From NCBI GenBank assembly GCA_016235425.1, contig JACRLC010000016.1, forward strand, positions 1-64,000: 64,000 nucleotides of DNA. The letters run 5' to 3'. The position numbers and the translations under genes are program-made. The stretch is from Chloroflexota bacterium. Its GTDB lineage: Bacteria > Chloroflexota > Anaerolineae > Anaerolineales > Villigracilaceae. Positions 1 to 7,905 of the stretch are shown in pieces. Numbering within the stretch: position 1 is the first letter of the stretch; every line of letters begins with the position of its first letter. The notes under the pieces were generated by a model. It was not told where the DNA came from. It did not search any database and was given only the letters and a program-made list of their open reading frames with translations.

Positions 1-145
1 TTGGGTCCTGGTTGTTGGGGTGCCTCTTTTGGCCATCTCACCGCTCAGCGGTGCCATGAGACGGTTATACCGCCTCTACCTTGTTCCCTCAACCTGGACC
101 CTTCCTTTTCTCTCGTCAGTCTGAGACGTAGTCTCGCTAGAATCT

Positions 146-2038
146 ATGCCACGAGAAATTGGGCAACTGGACCATTTAGAAGTGCTAGATTTCTCGAATA
201 AATTTATCGTAAAGGAGACTAGGCTTAAACGCCCCGAACCATTAACTGAAAAAAGAAACTTTGAAAAAAATCAAACGAGTGAAACGAGTGATTGGATCCA
301 AGCTTGGAGAGTTTTTCATAATCATATTAATGTGCTACCCTCGGACATTCTTTTGCTAAAGAATTTAAAAGGACTTGACTTAGGCGGAAATCCAATCAAT
401 ATACCACCCGAAATTCTCGATAAGATAGACGAACCGCAAACTATTCTAAATTACTATTTTTCTGTTGCTGAACAAAAAAGAAAATCCATTAATGAGATAA
501 AACTTCTTTTTGTTGGTCAAGGCTCAGTCGGCAAGACATCACTCGTCCAGCAAATTCTTCACGGCATGTTTGATCCGAACCAAACCAAAACGGAGGGAAT
601 ATCCATAAATCAGTGGCAGGTTGAGGGGCGCGAGAAGCGAGAGATCAAAGGTCAATCCAAATCGAAAATCGTAAATCCAAAATCTGAAATCAAACTGAAC
701 ATCTGGGACTTTGGCGGACAGGAGATCATGCACGCCACGCACCAGTTCTTTCTCACCAAGCGCAGTCTCTACCTGCTGGTGCTGGATGCGCGCCTGGCGC
801 AGGAGGAAAACCGCGTCGAGTACTGGCTCAAGATCATCCAGTCCTTCGGCGGCGAGTCGCCGGTGCTGATCGTCGGCAACAAGACCGACCAGCATCCGCT
901 CGATATTGACCGCCCGGGCCTTCGGAAAAAATATTCCAACATCGTCGGCATCCTTGAGACCTCCGCCGCCACGGGTGCGGGCATCGAAGCGCTCAAAGCT
1001 GAGATCGCGGAACAGGTGGATACCCTGCCGCACGTCCGCGACCTTTTGCCTGAGACGTGGTTCACGGTCAAATCCAAACTGGAGGAACTCGGCAGGGATA
1101 AAAACTTCATCACGCAGGATGAATATCTCGGTTTGTGCGGGGCGAACGATGTCACCGACGAAACCAGTCAGCACACTCTCATCGGCTTCCTGCATGACTT
1201 GGGTGTTGTCCTGCACTTTCAGGATGACCCGCGCCTCGAAGCGCTCGGCATTCTCAACCCGCAATGGGTTACCAACGGCGTATATAAAATCCTCAACTCA
1301 CACGAACTCTTTCAAAATCAGGGACAACTCACCCTTTCCTTGTTGAACAACATTCTTAACCCGCCCGAATATCCCAACACTGCAAAACGCCTGTACATCA
1401 TGGACATGATGAAGAAGTTCGAGTTATGCTACGACATCGAACCCGACAAATCCTTCCTCATCCCCGACCTGCTTCCCAAAGACGAAATTTACACCGGCGA
1501 ATGGAAAGACGCGCTTGCTTTTCAAATTCATTACAACGTTCTGCCGTCATCCATCATTTCACGCTTCATCGTGCGGATGAACGCGTTTATTCACAAGAAT
1601 ACACTTTGGCGTTCGGGCGTCGTGCTCAAAAGCGGAGGGAATACCGCGCTGGTCAAAGCCGACACCGAGGATCGCAAGATTTACGTCTGGGTCAATGGCG
1701 ACGAAAACACGCGCCGCGACTTTCTCTCCGCCATCCGGATGGAATTTGACGCCATACACAAAACAATTGCCAAGATCGAAGCAACTGAAAAAGTCCCGCT
1801 TCCAAACGCCCCCGAAGCGGCTCCCGTTGATTTGGAATTCCTGCAACGCCTCGCAAGCGAAGGCAGAGAGTCGTTGCCTGTGCAAGTCGGTAATCAGATC
1901 ATTGATTTGATCGTCAAGGAAGTGCTGAGTCGAATCGAGATCGAAAACAAACATATCGAAGTGCATATTCATGGTGATATGAAAGGGAGCAACCTTGTCG
2001 TTGGCGACGAAAACAAAGTTACCAAACGAACCAAATAG
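146..2038 (+). CDS. ROCO-family (LRR-Roc-COR) GTPase
   Basis: A 630-residue multidomain GTPase. Residues ~1-20 and ~50-90 are leucine-rich-repeat units (LPxxIxxLxxLxxLDLxxN pattern) separated by a non-LRR stretch. The Roc G domain follows with P-loop GQGSVGKTS (~123-131), G3 DFGGQE, G4 NKTD and G5 TSA. A COR-like domain covers ~300-560. The C-terminus ends in a short motif of the HIHGDxxGSNxVVGDxN type. The in-frame codons just upstream (125-145) also read as an LRR strand before a stop at 122-124, so the ATG sits inside an LRR and the protein may be N-terminally truncated. The 5' third is visibly AT-richer than the rest. The change lies near five 7-bp AAATCNN repeats at 659-693, which encode part of the Roc domain between switch I and G3. 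ROCO proteins dimerise through COR and act in signalling; the role here is unknown. Confidence 0.85.
   Translation: MPREIGQLDHLEVLDFSNKFIVKETRLKRPEPLTEKRNFEKNQTSETSDWIQAWRVFHNHINVLPSDILLLKNLKGLDLGGNPINIPPEILDKIDEPQTILNYYFSVAEQKRKSINEIKLLFVGQGSVGKTSLVQQILHGMFDPNQTKTEGISINQWQVEGREKREIKGQSKSKIVNPKSEIKLNIWDFGGQEIMHATHQFFLTKRSLYLLVLDARLAQEENRVEYWLKIIQSFGGESPVLIVGNKTDQHPLDIDRPGLRKKYSNIVGILETSAATGAGIEALKAEIAEQVDTLPHVRDLLPETWFTVKSKLEELGRDKNFITQDEYLGLCGANDVTDETSQHTLIGFLHDLGVVLHFQDDPRLEALGILNPQWVTNGVYKILNSHELFQNQGQLTLSLLNNILNPPEYPNTAKRLYIMDMMKKFELCYDIEPDKSFLIPDLLPKDEIYTGEWKDALAFQIHYNVLPSSIISRFIVRMNAFIHKNTLWRSGVVLKSGGNTALVKADTEDRKIYVWVNGDENTRRDFLSAIRMEFDAIHKTIAKIEATEKVPLPNAPEAAPVDLEFLQRLASEGRESLPVQVGNQIIDLIVKEVLSRIEIENKHIEVHIHGDMKGSNLVVGDENKVTKRTK
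659..693 (+). repeat. Five tandem AAATCNN heptamers inside the ROCO gene
   Basis: Five consecutive 7-bp units (AAATCGA, AAATCGT, AAATCCA, AAATCTG, AAATCAA) lie within the Roc domain coding region. Total length is 35 bp and the gene stays open through it. The units resemble the heptameric short tandem repeats known from cyanobacteria. Confidence 0.8.
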
Positions 2039-2049
2039 AAATAGCCGCG

Positions 2050-2138
2050 GGTGCGTCGCACCTTACCGACTGGCGAATCCGTTTTATTGGTAAATCCCAC
2101 CGAATAGTTCGATCCCGTTTAACATGGTGCGGCGCACC
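2050..2138. repeat. Two copies of the palindrome GGTGCGNCGCACC
   Basis: Copies at 2050-2062 (centre T) and 2126-2138 (centre G) flank a 63-bp spacer between the ROCO gene and the next gene. Each is a perfect 6-bp inverted repeat with one central base. They are not followed by a T-run, so they are not obvious terminators. They could be protein-binding sites or REP-like repeats. Confidence 0.6.
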
Positions 2139-2155
2139 CTCCGCCAACTTGACTC

Positions 2156-2184
2156 TTGACACCTCGCACCTGACACCTGATACT
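2156..2184 (+). promoter_or_regulatory. Sigma-70-type promoter of the 2192 gene (leaderless)
   Basis: TTGACA (2156-2161), 17-bp spacer, GATACT (2179-2184). The -10 box ends 7 nt before the ATG at 2192, placing the predicted transcription start at or next to the start codon. No Shine-Dalgarno sequence is present. Confidence 0.6.
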
Positions 2185-2191
2185 CCCCCCT

Positions 2192-3106
2192 ATGCGCTCT
2201 GACATAAAATATCTCGGCTACGGGCTGGCGATTAGTTTTTTTATTGCGGCCTTGATTATCACAGGATTTATCTTTGCCTCCGCGGGTGCGACTGCCACTC
2301 CGGCCATTGCGATTCCGGTTGTGGTGGTTTCACCCACATCCATCGTCATAACCGGGACGCCGATCACGCCATCCCCAACTTTTACGGCAACCCATACAGA
2401 AACACCCACCGCCACAAACACGCCGACCAGCACAATCGCCCCTTCCCCCACCGCGACATTGACCTCCACCGAGATGCTGATCGCAAACGGCGAGATCGTC
2501 ATCACCGGCCCGTTGCCGCGGGAACAGCAGATGCGATTGTATGAAGTCTCCATCCAATTCATCGCATCAACATTCAAGGAAAGCAAACTGGTCGGAGAAA
2601 AAATCAACGGTGTCGGCTACGGCTCGCCGACGATCATCTGCGGGCCGTTAGCCCTGGCAATTTTGCAGGGCGCGGGTCTGATCGAATACCCGGATATCGT
2701 CCCCTATGACTTCTGGCTGTTGAACCCGTACATTTCCAAAGACCGGGCGCTTGTCAACCGGGTATTCCCAAAGGATAAATACGAAGACACGCTCTTCAAA
2801 ACGCCGATCAACAAATTCGATTGGACAGCAGAACCGCTCCAGCCCGGCGATTTTCTCTTCATCAAGCACGGCACGGGCGGCAACTTCGATCACATGCTCG
2901 TCGTCAACCGCGTGGACAGCCTGGGACGTGCCTACGCCGTGACCAATTTCGGCACCGCAAACGGTTACATCATCAATGAGATGCCGCTTTACGATCCCAA
3001 CGATCCAACCGTGGGTCTCTTCCACACATGGACTGCAAAGCAAAATTCTCTTCTCGGCTCCACCGGATTTGGCGGCTTTGAAGTCTGGCGGCTCCGGTCT
3101 CCATAA
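2192..3106 (+). CDS. Membrane-anchored papain-fold (C39/NlpC-like) putative hydrolase
   Basis: 304 residues. An N-terminal transmembrane anchor (~10-32) is followed by a Thr/Pro/Ser-rich linker (~45-95) of the kind common on exported Chloroflexota proteins, then a globular domain. A CGPLA motif puts a candidate nucleophile at Cys150, and FDHMLVV gives a candidate catalytic His234 after a GDF strand. This Cys...His order is that of papain-like peptidases and amidases (C39, NlpC/P60, CHAP). The active domain is predicted to be outside the membrane. Substrate is unknown; cell-envelope peptide cleavage is a reasonable guess only. The gene is probably transcribed from its own leaderless promoter. 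Confidence 0.6.
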   Translation: MRSDIKYLGYGLAISFFIAALIITGFIFASAGATATPAIAIPVVVVSPTSIVITGTPITPSPTFTATHTETPTATNTPTSTIAPSPTATLTSTEMLIANGEIVITGPLPREQQMRLYEVSIQFIASTFKESKLVGEKINGVGYGSPTIICGPLALAILQGAGLIEYPDIVPYDFWLLNPYISKDRALVNRVFPKDKYEDTLFKTPINKFDWTAEPLQPGDFLFIKHGTGGNFDHMLVVNRVDSLGRAYAVTNFGTANGYIINEMPLYDPNDPTVGLFHTWTAKQNSLLGSTGFGGFEVWRLRSP

Positions 3107-3118
3107 GTTATTATCCTG

Positions 3119-3147
3119 TTCTGAATTCTCACGACACCTGCTAGAAT
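3119..3147 (+). promoter_or_regulatory. Promoter of the HAD gene (leaderless)
   Basis: TTCTGA (3119-3124), 17-bp spacer, TAGAAT (3142-3147), then only 6 nt before the ATG at 3154. No Shine-Dalgarno sequence lies between them. Confidence 0.55.
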
Positions 3148-3153
3148 ACAACC

Positions 3154-3771
3154 ATGACCACCAACATAAAAGCCATCGTATTTGACTACGGCGGCGTTCT
3201 GCTCGATTGGAACCCGCGCAACCTATACCGCCATCATTTTCCCGGCAACCCCGAAGCAATGGAAAAATTCCTCGCCGAGATCAACTTCATGGAATGGAAC
3301 GCCCAGCAGGACAAAGGACGTCCATTCAAGGAAGGCGTGAGGCTCCTTTCAAATCAGTACCCGCAATACAGCAGTCTCATCCATGCCTATCACGAAAACT
3401 GGGAGGATTCGATTGTTGGCGAAATCCCGGAAGTGGTCGAGATCTTGAAAAAGCTCAAGCAAAAGGGATTCCCGCTTTACGGCCTCAGCAACTGGTCCGC
3501 AGAAACTTTCCCGCTCGCCCGCAGAAAATATCCCTTCTTCGATCTGTTCGATGACATGGTGATCTCGGGGGAAGTAAAACTTATCAAACCCGAACCCGGG
3601 ATTTTCCACTTGCTCCTGCAAAAAATCCGTTACCAGGCATCGGAGTGTTTGCTGATCGACGATTCGGACAAAAACATAGACGCCGCTCAGAACATTGGCT
3701 TTCACACGATTCACTTCAAGTCCGCTTCCCAACTCAGGTTGGAGTTGACGCGGGGCGGTCTTCTCGGTTAG
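3154..3771 (+). CDS. HAD-superfamily hydrolase (YihX-like)
   Basis: 205 residues, the usual length for the YihX/haloacid-dehalogenase-like group. Motif I is FDYGGVLLDW with the nucleophile Asp11. The usual +2 acid is Gly13, a variation seen in YihX-like members where this position is often not Asp. Motif II is GLSN (~110), motif III the Lys in IKPEP, and motif IV IDDSDKN. Such enzymes dephosphorylate small phosphorylated metabolites; the substrate cannot be told from sequence. It precedes the diterpenoid cluster but has its own promoter, so a link to that pathway is not established. Confidence 0.85.
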   Translation: MTTNIKAIVFDYGGVLLDWNPRNLYRHHFPGNPEAMEKFLAEINFMEWNAQQDKGRPFKEGVRLLSNQYPQYSSLIHAYHENWEDSIVGEIPEVVEILKKLKQKGFPLYGLSNWSAETFPLARRKYPFFDLFDDMVISGEVKLIKPEPGIFHLLLQKIRYQASECLLIDDSDKNIDAAQNIGFHTIHFKSASQLRLELTRGGLLG

Positions 3772-3842
3772 CAGGGGAGACCGCGATAACTTTACACTTT
3801 TGTTAATCAGGTGATTGCAACCCAAACGTAAAATTCCAGAAG

Positions 3843-3848
3843 TAAAAT
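3843..3848 (+). promoter_or_regulatory. -10 box of the diterpenoid cluster's first gene
   Basis: TAAAAT ends 6 nt before the GTG start at 3855. No well-spaced -35 was found (a TTGCAA lies 22 bp upstream, too far). The geometry matches the other apparently leaderless starts in this window. Confidence 0.4.
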
Positions 3849-3854
3849 TGATTT

Positions 3855-4898
3855 GTGGCAAGTACCGGCGCATCGAACCTTACCATTCACATCGCGCACA
3901 GCGTCAACGAAATCGACCGCAAAGCATGGGATGCCCTTTCGGCAGGCAGGCCGTTCCAGAGTCATCGCTGGTATCAATTCGGCGAGCTTGTGATGGACGA
4001 CTGCAAACCGATTTATTTACTCGCCTATCTGGACGAAGACCTGATCGGCCGCGCGGCTCTGTGGACCATTCGCAACGAGCCGCTTCCCATCGGACCCGGT
4101 ATCTGGCGCGCGTTATTTCAAGCGATTCTGCGCCGATGGCCCCTGCTCATATGTCGTTCGCCATTTTCCAACGCGACAGGGTTGATCCTGCCCTCCGGGA
4201 CGTTACGCGGCAAAACGCTCACAGCATTGAGTCAAGCCGCCTTAACGGCAGGCAGGCAAAGGGGCTGTCTGATGCTCGTGTTCGATTTCCTGAGCGAAGA
4301 AGAAAGCCAAAATTGGCCGCGCGGTTTTTCGGCAGTCAAAGTTCCCGATCCCGGTACAGTCATGCAAAATCGCTGGAACAGCCTCGACGAATATCTCGCA
4401 GATGGAAATAAAAAAGACCGCCAGCACCACAAACGGACTCTGCGCGAGGCAGAAAAACACGGCATTCAGCTTGAAAGATCCAAGGCTGTGCCAGATGTGG
4501 AGGCCGCGCTGGAATTGATCCATAATGTGGATTGCCGCTATGGAAACCCATCCAATCCGTGGATGCGCGGCCTGCTCGAAAATATCGGGATGGTCGGCGG
4601 AACCTGGCTGGACGCGCGGCAGGATGGAAAACTCGTCGGCGGCGGCGCGCTTCTTGAAGATAACAAAGCACAAATGACGTCAGCGCTCGGACTTGCAGAT
4701 AACGTACCGTACGTTTATTTGCTGTTGACGTATGCAAGCCTGGAAGAAGCCTTCAAAAGGAAGGTCCGCCTTCTTCGCTGGGGAAGCGGCGCTTATGAGA
4801 TAAAACAAAGATTGGGTTTTGAGATGGAATTAACCAACAATGCCATGATTGCCTTTGGAAGCCCCATTCTCAACCGCCTTCTGGGAAGATTTTTATAA
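3855..4898 (+). CDS. FemAB/GNAT-like acyl- or aminoacyltransferase
   Basis: 347 residues from a GTG start. The C-terminal half (~165-330) has the layout of the Acetyltransf_6/FemAB-like family: a basic helix (DRQHHKRTLREAEKHG), a DGKLVGGGALL strand-turn and a final GAYEIKQRLGF segment reminiscent of the GNAT acetyl-CoA end motif. The N-terminal half (~1-160) is a second, degenerate GNAT-like lobe typical of this family. It probably transfers an acyl or aminoacyl group, but donor and acceptor are unknown. It is the first gene of the unit with the methyltransferase and diterpene genes (12-nt gap to the next gene). It could decorate the diterpenoid or act on an unrelated envelope component. Confidence 0.6.
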   Translation: MASTGASNLTIHIAHSVNEIDRKAWDALSAGRPFQSHRWYQFGELVMDDCKPIYLLAYLDEDLIGRAALWTIRNEPLPIGPGIWRALFQAILRRWPLLICRSPFSNATGLILPSGTLRGKTLTALSQAALTAGRQRGCLMLVFDFLSEEESQNWPRGFSAVKVPDPGTVMQNRWNSLDEYLADGNKKDRQHHKRTLREAEKHGIQLERSKAVPDVEAALELIHNVDCRYGNPSNPWMRGLLENIGMVGGTWLDARQDGKLVGGGALLEDNKAQMTSALGLADNVPYVYLLLTYASLEEAFKRKVRLLRWGSGAYEIKQRLGFEMELTNNAMIAFGSPILNRLLGRFL

Positions 4899-4910
4899 CA
4901 GGCGGTTGCC

Positions 4911-5495
4911 ATGATCAACGGACCTCTCTTATCCATTATCATTTTGATTATCGTCGTCATGTTTTTTGTGATCGACTTCGGATTTATGAACCGATATGAC
5001 CGGGAGCGCGAAACGCGCAAAGGCTGGAGCTGGGATTACACCTTATTCACCGTTGGAATGGGGCTTGTCGTCGTTTTACAGCCGTGGCTGTTGCCCTCGA
5101 TAAGCTGGTCAAGCGCTGGCCCCTTCGGGATCGGTGTTCAAATTCTAGGAGGCATTCTTATTTTGGGATCATTTGCGGTTCATATTTGGGCGCGGCAGCA
5201 CTTACGCCAGTTCTATGTTGAACGGGTTGAGGTGCAAAATAAGCACCAGGTCATACAAACCGGTCCTTATGCTTACGTACGCCACCCGATCATTTCAACA
5301 TTCTTTAGCCTGGCCTTTGGGTTGCTGTTGCTGAATCCATCCATCGTGACCCTGGCTGTGATGATTTATATCTTTTGGGATTTCTCACGCGCCGCGTTGC
5401 AGGAGGAAGAGCTTCTAACCAGGTCCCTGCCCGATTATGCGGCTTATATGGCTCAAACTCCACGGTTTATGCCGAAATTAGGGAAAAAATCATGA
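4911..5495 (+). CDS. Membrane methyltransferase, isoprenylcysteine O-methyltransferase (ICMT) family
   Basis: 194 residues with about five hydrophobic segments (~5-27, 43-65, 80-100, 135-165). The family signature TGPYAYVRHP (~117-127) and the C-terminal EEELLTRSLPDYAAYM stretch are present; in ICMT/PEMT-type enzymes these bind S-adenosylmethionine and the lipid. Its stop overlaps the start of the Rv3378c-like gene by 4 nt (ATGA), so the two are translationally coupled. A membrane methyltransferase for isoprenoid-like substrates beside a terpene synthase suggests O-methylation of the diterpene alcohol. From memory, a methyltransferase makes O-methylkolavelool in the Herpetosiphon diterpene cluster (Haur_2145-2147). 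The specific substrate is inference. Confidence 0.75.
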   Translation: MINGPLLSIIILIIVVMFFVIDFGFMNRYDRERETRKGWSWDYTLFTVGMGLVVVLQPWLLPSISWSSAGPFGIGVQILGGILILGSFAVHIWARQHLRQFYVERVEVQNKHQVIQTGPYAYVRHPIISTFFSLAFGLLLLNPSIVTLAVMIYIFWDFSRAALQEEELLTRSLPDYAAYMAQTPRFMPKLGKKS

Positions 5496-6394
5496 TCTCC
5501 CCGAAAGAGTTTCTGCAACTTCCTACAGAGGAAGTTGCCAAATTAGTCAGATCATCCGGCTCCAAAGTAATTGTGTTCCCCTTCAACGGAACGCGCCGCT
5601 GGTTTTTATTGGAGCATGGGCGCAAAAATCATGCAGATCCCGTTCAGGCATATATTGATTTAACCGGCAGGCGTTATATCGAAATGTATCAGATGCTTTT
5701 CGATCACGGGTTGGATACAGTTGTTGCCCCAATATTTGGCGGCGAAATCCTAACCCGCGGCAACGAGTACATGGAACACATCGGTGCAGGCATGTCGCTT
5801 TTAGCCGAGCATCCCAATTTTTTGGATTTCTATGAAAATTGTGATGTCCGCGTCCATTTTTATGGGGATTATCGGAAAAAGCTGGCCGAAACGCCCTACG
5901 CTTATTTAATCGATCTCTTCGATAATGTTAGTCACAAGACAGCCAAAAATAATTCTCATCGGCTTTTTTATGGTGTTTTTGGTGATGACGCTACAGAAAC
6001 AATTGCTGAACTCTCAGTAACGCATCACCAAAATACGGGTTGCATTCCTTCACGACGCGAACTGATTGGGCTTTATTACGGTGAATATATAGATAAGGCC
6101 GACATTTTTATTGGTTTCGAAAAATTCAATGTTTTCGATTACCCAATGCTTGGCTGGGGAGAGGAAAGTCTGTATTTTACAGCAGTGCCATCCCTATATA
6201 TGAATAAACGACAACTGAGAGGCATCCTTTATGATTACCTTTACCTGCGCCAGGTAAAAGAGCCCGACTATTTCACCATGCCAGCAGAGGACTTTGAGGC
6301 CATGCGTCATTTTTATGAAACAAATCGCGAGACCACTTTCGGAGTCGGCGAGACGCGCGGCGGAATTTGGTTCGCTTCACTCCATATCGATTAG
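5492..6394 (+). CDS. Rv3378c-like diterpene synthase (cis-prenyltransferase fold)
   Basis: 300 residues, close to the ~296 of Mycobacterium tuberculosis Rv3378c (tuberculosinol/isotuberculosinol synthase), which it resembles end to end from memory. Shared segments are KEFLxLP at the N-terminus, VFPFxGTRRWF (~28-38), HFYGDYRKKL, HRLxxGVFGDDA, YYGEYxDKADxFIGF, the PSLYMxxxxLRxILYDYLYLR region and GVGxxxxGIWFA at the C-terminus. Rv3378c removes diphosphate from halimadienyl diphosphate to give a diterpene alcohol. Residue 32 is Asn (FPFNGTRRW), where Rv3378c has an Asp (D34) reported as catalytically important. The ATG at 5492 overlaps the methyltransferase stop and replaces a longer in-frame reading that would run back into that gene. 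The cyclase gene follows after 14 nt. Confidence 0.88.
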   Translation: MISPKEFLQLPTEEVAKLVRSSGSKVIVFPFNGTRRWFLLEHGRKNHADPVQAYIDLTGRRYIEMYQMLFDHGLDTVVAPIFGGEILTRGNEYMEHIGAGMSLLAEHPNFLDFYENCDVRVHFYGDYRKKLAETPYAYLIDLFDNVSHKTAKNNSHRLFYGVFGDDATETIAELSVTHHQNTGCIPSRRELIGLYYGEYIDKADIFIGFEKFNVFDYPMLGWGEESLYFTAVPSLYMNKRQLRGILYDYLYLRQVKEPDYFTMPAEDFEAMRHFYETNRETTFGVGETRGGIWFASLHID

Positions 6395-6408
6395 GGCCAG
6401 GGATTCTG

Positions 6409-7899
6409 ATGAAAAAAAAGATCATTGATTTATTGAAGGAACTTGGTCCGGGAAAGATATCACCCACGGCATATGATTCTGCCTGGGTGGCAAGGCTGGA
6501 TCACATTGACCGCGAGCTGAGCAACCGCGCCCTGGAATGGCTGACCGAACATCAGCATCCTGACGGGAGTTGGGGTGCGGCTACACCGTTTTACTACCAC
6601 GACCGCGTCATTTCCACCCTTGCCGCAATGATCGCGCTGACACACCGTGGCCGCCGCGCTCGCGATCGCCAGCAAATCGAAAAAGGTTTGATGGCACTGG
6701 AGCAGATTACATCGGGTGCAACCAAGGGATTAATGGCCGACCCCAACGGCGCCACTGCCGGCTTCGAGATGATTGTTCCCACCCTGCTCGCAGAAGCCGA
6801 AGAGTTGGGAATTATTAAGAGGCAGGGCGATAAAATTTTGGGAAGGTTATCGAAACAAAGACAGGCGAAACTTGCCATCTTGAAAAACAAAAAGATCGAT
6901 CGTTCCATGACTGCTGCTTTTTCGGCTGAAATGGCCGGTACAGATGCGCAATCAATGCTCGATTTGAACAACATTCAGGAACAGGATGGATCCATCAGCC
7001 ACAGCCCCTCGGCGACTGCCTATTATCTCGCAAAAGTCTGCCCGGATAATTCGGCGGCCCTCGCATATTTACGGAAGGCGATTGCTCATGATGGAGGCAC
7101 TCCCATGGCTTTGCCCTTCGAAGTATGCGAGCGAGCCTGGGTGCTGTGGAATATTAGTCTGGTAAATTCACTTGATACCGAAACCACTGAACTGTGTGAA
7201 CCGCATCTTGAAAAGCTTCTGTCGTCCTGGAAACCGCTCCGGGGGGTTGGGTTTACCCGTGATCATAGCGTCATGGATGGTGACGACACAAGCCTGACCT
7301 TCGATGTTCTATCGCACTTCGGTCAAAAAGTTGATTTTGAAACATTGCTTCAATTTGAGGAGGAGGATCATTTTCGCTGTTATCCGCTTGAAATATCCTA
7401 TTCCATAAGTACGAATGTCCATTTTCTGGGAGCGTTCCGGCAGGCAGGCCTGAAGCCTCAACACCCAATCGTACAAAAAGCAATTCAGTATCTTTATAAA
7501 ACGAGAACATCCGACGCGTTTTGGTTTGATAAGTGGCATGCATCCCCTTATTACACTACGGCACATACAATCATCGTTTGCAGTAATTATTATAATGATC
7601 TTATTTTTAATTCCATTGATTGGATAATCAACAATCAAAATAAAGATGGTTCATGGGGATTTTACACTTCGCCAACCGCCGAGGAGACGGCCTATGCTTT
7701 ACAGGCATTATCAACATGGAAGAACAGCGGCGGCAAAGTCGATCGCAAAATTCTGCTGAAAGGATGGAATTGGCTCAAGGAGCATAGCGAGCCTCCCTAT
7801 CCTTACTTATGGATTGCAAAGTCCCTGAATTATTCAGAGTGGATAATCAAGGCTGAGATTTTGAGCGCAAGCGCCCTGGTTGAAGAAACTCTGGGATGA
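6409..7899 (+). CDS. Class II diterpene cyclase (Rv3377c-like)
   Basis: 496 residues from the ATG at 6409, which has a weak GGGCCAGGG upstream; an upstream ATG would overlap the previous gene. Length matches bacterial class II diterpene cyclases (~500). Visible motifs are SPTAYDSAWVA near the N-terminus (the class-typical AYDTAW element), QW-like repeats DGSWG (~48 and ~425), and the acid motif DGDD at residues 290-293, the DxDD that protonates GGPP. Expected product is a bicyclic diterpenyl diphosphate (labdane, halimane or clerodane/kolavenyl type) that passes to the neighbouring Rv3378c-like enzyme. Sequence alone does not fix the skeleton. Confidence 0.9.
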   Translation: MKKKIIDLLKELGPGKISPTAYDSAWVARLDHIDRELSNRALEWLTEHQHPDGSWGAATPFYYHDRVISTLAAMIALTHRGRRARDRQQIEKGLMALEQITSGATKGLMADPNGATAGFEMIVPTLLAEAEELGIIKRQGDKILGRLSKQRQAKLAILKNKKIDRSMTAAFSAEMAGTDAQSMLDLNNIQEQDGSISHSPSATAYYLAKVCPDNSAALAYLRKAIAHDGGTPMALPFEVCERAWVLWNISLVNSLDTETTELCEPHLEKLLSSWKPLRGVGFTRDHSVMDGDDTSLTFDVLSHFGQKVDFETLLQFEEEDHFRCYPLEISYSISTNVHFLGAFRQAGLKPQHPIVQKAIQYLYKTRTSDAFWFDKWHASPYYTTAHTIIVCSNYYNDLIFNSIDWIINNQNKDGSWGFYTSPTAEETAYALQALSTWKNSGGKVDRKILLKGWNWLKEHSEPPYPYLWIAKSLNYSEWIIKAEILSASALVEETLG

Positions 7900-7905
7900 A
7901 ATCAC

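Noticed and set aside
1-201. Short open frame at the left edge
   Set aside because: Low-complexity translation, no domain, overlaps the start of the ROCO gene in another frame.
539-1264. Long minus-strand open frames under the ROCO gene (and similar antisense frames under the GAF genes)
   Set aside because: They mirror a strongly motif-supported plus-strand gene, have no ribosome sites and no recognisable domains; GC-rich codon third positions explain them.
6409-7899. Squalene-hopene cyclase
   Set aside because: Too short (496 rather than ~630 residues), with AYDSAW and DGDD typical of diterpene cyclases and an Rv3378c-like neighbour.
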